A stretch of 64,000 nt of DNA from positions 62,001 through 126,000 of the forward strand of contig NZ_JBJJBQ010000007.1 of NCBI RefSeq assembly GCF_045446075.1. Direction: 5' to 3'. The position numbers were made by a program, and so were the translations under genes. The notes under the pieces are model-generated. The model was not told where the DNA came from. It ran no database searches and was given only the letters and a program-made list of their open reading frames with translations. The stretch is from Flavisericum labens (GTDB lineage: Bacteria > Bacteroidota > Bacteroidia > Flavobacteriales > Flavobacteriaceae). Positions 63,001 to 64,000 of the stretch are shown here, piece by piece (the stretch's first letter is position 1; every line of letters starts with the position of its first letter).

Positions 63001-64000
63001 GCGGCTTACATGCTTATTTATGGTCCTACAGAAGTACCAACAACTCTTGTAGAAAACCCAGCTTATGTAACACCTGCAAAACTACTTTATGTAAACCAAA
63101 GTGGTGTTGGCCAAGGTGCGGGCGCTTCCGCTCCTGGTGCAGATCCAGTTATAAACATGCTTAACGCTGATACTAACATTGAAGTAACCTATGTTGAAAC
63201 ACCTTCAGACGGTAGTGCTATCCCAGATATTTCTGGTTTCGATGTAGTAATTGCACAAGAGACTATCAGTTCTGGTGCTGCATTATTCCAACCAGGTGGT
63301 GCGTTAGGAGTTAAAGATGTAACAACACCCATTATTTACAATAAAACTTGGGCTTTTAGAGACGGAAGAGCTATTACAGATGCTGATGCAGCTGTTGAAG
63401 GAACTCAAAACGTATCAATTACGGCAACCAATACCGTACACCCATTATATAGTGGAATCGATTTTACTGGCGGGAACGACATAAGAATCTTTAAAGAAGC
63501 GACAGCAAATGACGATGGAAGTGTTGGTGGTAACAAAGCTATTGACGCAGGTATCAATATAGATATTACTCCTACCATAGCTGGCACAGCTAATTCATTA
63601 GCTACAGTACCAGAAGCTACTGATGTTACTAGTTCTTTTGTGGTTAACTATTTACCTTCTGGAACACAGCTAGGTACTGATGCAAATGATGTCTTGGGAG
63701 TTAACGCCGTAGCATTATCATTTAGCTATGGAGCAACGGTTTTAGGTGATGGCGCTAACATTAGCCCAGAAGCCTTAACCATTTGGAGAAATGCTGTTTA
63801 TATGTTAGCATTTGGGCCTACTGAAGTACCAACGACTTTAGTCGAAAACCCAGCGTTTACTCTAAGTATTGATAAAGTTGGAGAAGTATCTAATGTTTCT
63901 TCAAACGTAAGAGCTATTGGAAATAGAATTTATGTTTCTGACGTAAAAACTTCAACTGAAGTTAACATTTATAGTATGACTGGGGCTCTTGTTAAAACAG
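60061..64000 (+). CDS. large T9SS-sorted surface protein with four internal repeats (3' end outside the window)
   Basis: An open frame of at least 1313 residues that runs off the window edge. Residues 1-24 form a signal peptide (KITSILVFMLF, cleaved near EAQ). Four copies of a domain of about 250-265 residues follow, beginning near 60142, 61507, 62293 and 63085. Each opens LYV, then SVPGND or SAPGAD, has a central FSGID, and ends EALTIWRNAAYML or similar. Repeat 1 is followed by a 190-residue extra beta-rich domain. The last bases read NIYSMTGALVKT, the start of a T9SS type A sorting domain. Binding function unknown. Confidence 0.85.
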   Translation, partial: MKKITSILVFMLFAALIPNQIEAQQNVLYVIQDGTNDEGNGSSVPGNDAITRMLESDTNFTVSWVKIANADFTVTEMGAQAAGSNAVSSPVDFTGFDLVIATESLASSNAIFKAGNPLHPDQLSIPAIYAKSYAFRGSSTALVTSSSVVVRTQELSMSVVNAASPIFSGIDVSGGSVEFLRTTSDDNGNQQGPLALDIVNDLEISSGTTLLASVPHITDNATSVGINYFPSGTQVGTTADGAFAQDAIALPFSFGATRKMDGGNVTSEFLTVWRNAAYILTGQAVPGTLYVNPDYDNYDIVTETTVYDFRDGSIIPNPSDGYVIQGSPEADAQPQTDRFKSADGRLDYRHAAGDNYHSSGYGLDMKNGSRVLLKPLGTAVVKVPLSQFSSLDFDFKMANNNSKSWIKVNGNTQTANPYAEVLEATAADGQDLNEFITIEFFATVGNSQNLEFLASDVNGGSDIYLPYIEVTYQTLRKTPTMVLYLNNANSSDEGGATSVPGNDAITRMLNSDENFEVTAGTIDGGGTITPSDLSPYDLIIIQEDVSSGSNAFKSSADGPLAPKNLTVPVIYCKSEAFRNDKATLTTAAAIDGNKSNISVTVPGANQSNPIFSGIDFSGGDDIRLFYTATNGNGSGTGDTAIKVLNGLEMDPVAPTLATTPEVSDANSSVVINHIPSGTKLGTDAGDVSTQDIVVFAFGYGAQVRGDGRNMTSEALTIWRNAAYMLTGKEVPTSLYENGQAYRQILYVNQTGVGQGEGASAPGADPVINMFNADDNFFVTYVETPSDGSALPDISGFDLVIAQETISSGAALFQPGGALGVKDVTTPIIYNKTWAFRDGRAVTDADASVEGTQNVSVTATNTAHPLFSGIDFSGGDDIRIFKSATANDDGSTGGNKAIDALINIDITPTIAGTANSIATVPEATDPSSSFVINYLPSGTQLGEAATDVLGVNAVALSFSYGATILGDGANITPEALTIWRNAAYMLIYGPTEVPTTLVENPAYVTPAKLLYVNQSGVGQGAGASAPGADPVINMLNADTNIEVTYVETPSDGSAIPDISGFDVVIAQETISSGAALFQPGGALGVKDVTTPIIYNKTWAFRDGRAITDADAAVEGTQNVSITATNTVHPLYSGIDFTGGNDIRIFKEATANDDGSVGGNKAIDAGINIDITPTIAGTANSLATVPEATDVTSSFVVNYLPSGTQLGTDANDVLGVNAVALSFSYGATVLGDGANISPEALTIWRNAVYMLAFGPTEVPTTLVENPAFTLSIDKVGEVSNVSSNVRAIGNRIYVSDVKTSTEVNIYSMTGALVKT
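62293..63846 (+). repeat. two near-identical tandem repeats of about 792 bases inside the surface protein gene
   Basis: Repeat 3 (62293-63084) and repeat 4 (63085-63846) share most residues, for example ISSGAALFQPGGALGVKDV and TWAFRDGR, with mostly conservative changes. Repeats 1 and 2 are clearly more divergent, which suggests a recent duplication of repeat 3 or 4. Confidence 0.8.

Noticed and set aside
62122..63587. Minus-strand frames in the repeat region of the surface protein gene
   Set aside because: Two of them are copies of the same antisense shadow, produced by the tandem repeats.
1..64000. tRNA, rRNA, CRISPR array, toxin-antitoxin or phage-defence system
   Set aside because: No cloverleaf, direct-repeat array or characteristic gene set was found on either strand by eye.

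Overview
The window is AT-rich chromosomal DNA from a member of the Bacteroidota, most likely family Flavobacteriaceae. The evidence is: two proteins with type IX secretion (T9SS) sorting domains, the T9SS regulator PorX, an LpxC-FabZ fusion, a two-domain HisB, repeated TAnnTTTG-type -7 promoter boxes, and weak or absent Shine-Dalgarno sequences. I saw no tRNA, rRNA, CRISPR array, prophage or intact insertion sequence.

Layout. 1-237 holds a candidate structured RNA. 238-2459: methyltransferase, ZIP transporter, DUF4268 protein and a tiny T9SS-sorted protein. 2539-7427: a leu-type operon read leftwards (leuC, leuD, a LeuA/citramalate-synthase family gene, leuB), with inverted repeats before it and a terminator after it. 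7554-13848: housekeeping and unknown genes (thioesterase, DUF72, DUF2461, MscS channel, Dps, TruA). 13849-21662: the complete histidine operon read leftwards (hisG-D-C-B-H-A-F-IE), preceded by a His-rich leader peptide and an attenuator. Its spacers are invaded by palindromic repeats and a decayed GIY-YIG nuclease gene. 21792-27304: SPFH protein, two SDR enzymes, a VWA-like membrane protein and sucD. 27346-32117: an lpxD-lpxC/fabZ-lpxA-efp-lpxD2 cluster for lipid A. 32129-40158: HD phosphohydrolase, porX, tsaE, a pair of overlapping small genes, an outer-membrane receptor and alanine dehydrogenase. 40192-47900: a reduced polysaccharide locus (sugar transferase, 4,6-dehydratase, aroB, DegT aminotransferase, UDP-hexose epimerase and dehydrogenase) with two gene stubs. 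47926-59685: Lrp regulator, M14 peptidase divergent from an XRE regulator with shared dyads, MBL hydrolase, peroxiredoxin, a cysteine-free endonuclease III, ECF sigma factor, UvrA and a DUF3667 protein. 60061 to the window edge: a very large secreted repeat protein whose T9SS sorting domain is cut by the end of the window.

How genes work together. The his operon is complete, and its leader can be read as a classical ribosome-stalling attenuator. The leu-type operon makes branched-chain precursors; its synthase keeps residues I associate with pyruvate specificity, so it may work as a citramalate (isoleucine) pathway. The lpx cluster covers the early steps of lipid A synthesis. PorX regulates the T9SS that would export the two sorting-domain proteins. 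The most unusual features are the leading RNA candidate, the repeat-flanked GIY-YIG remnant with related palindromes in his spacers, the His attenuator and the XRE/M14 operators.
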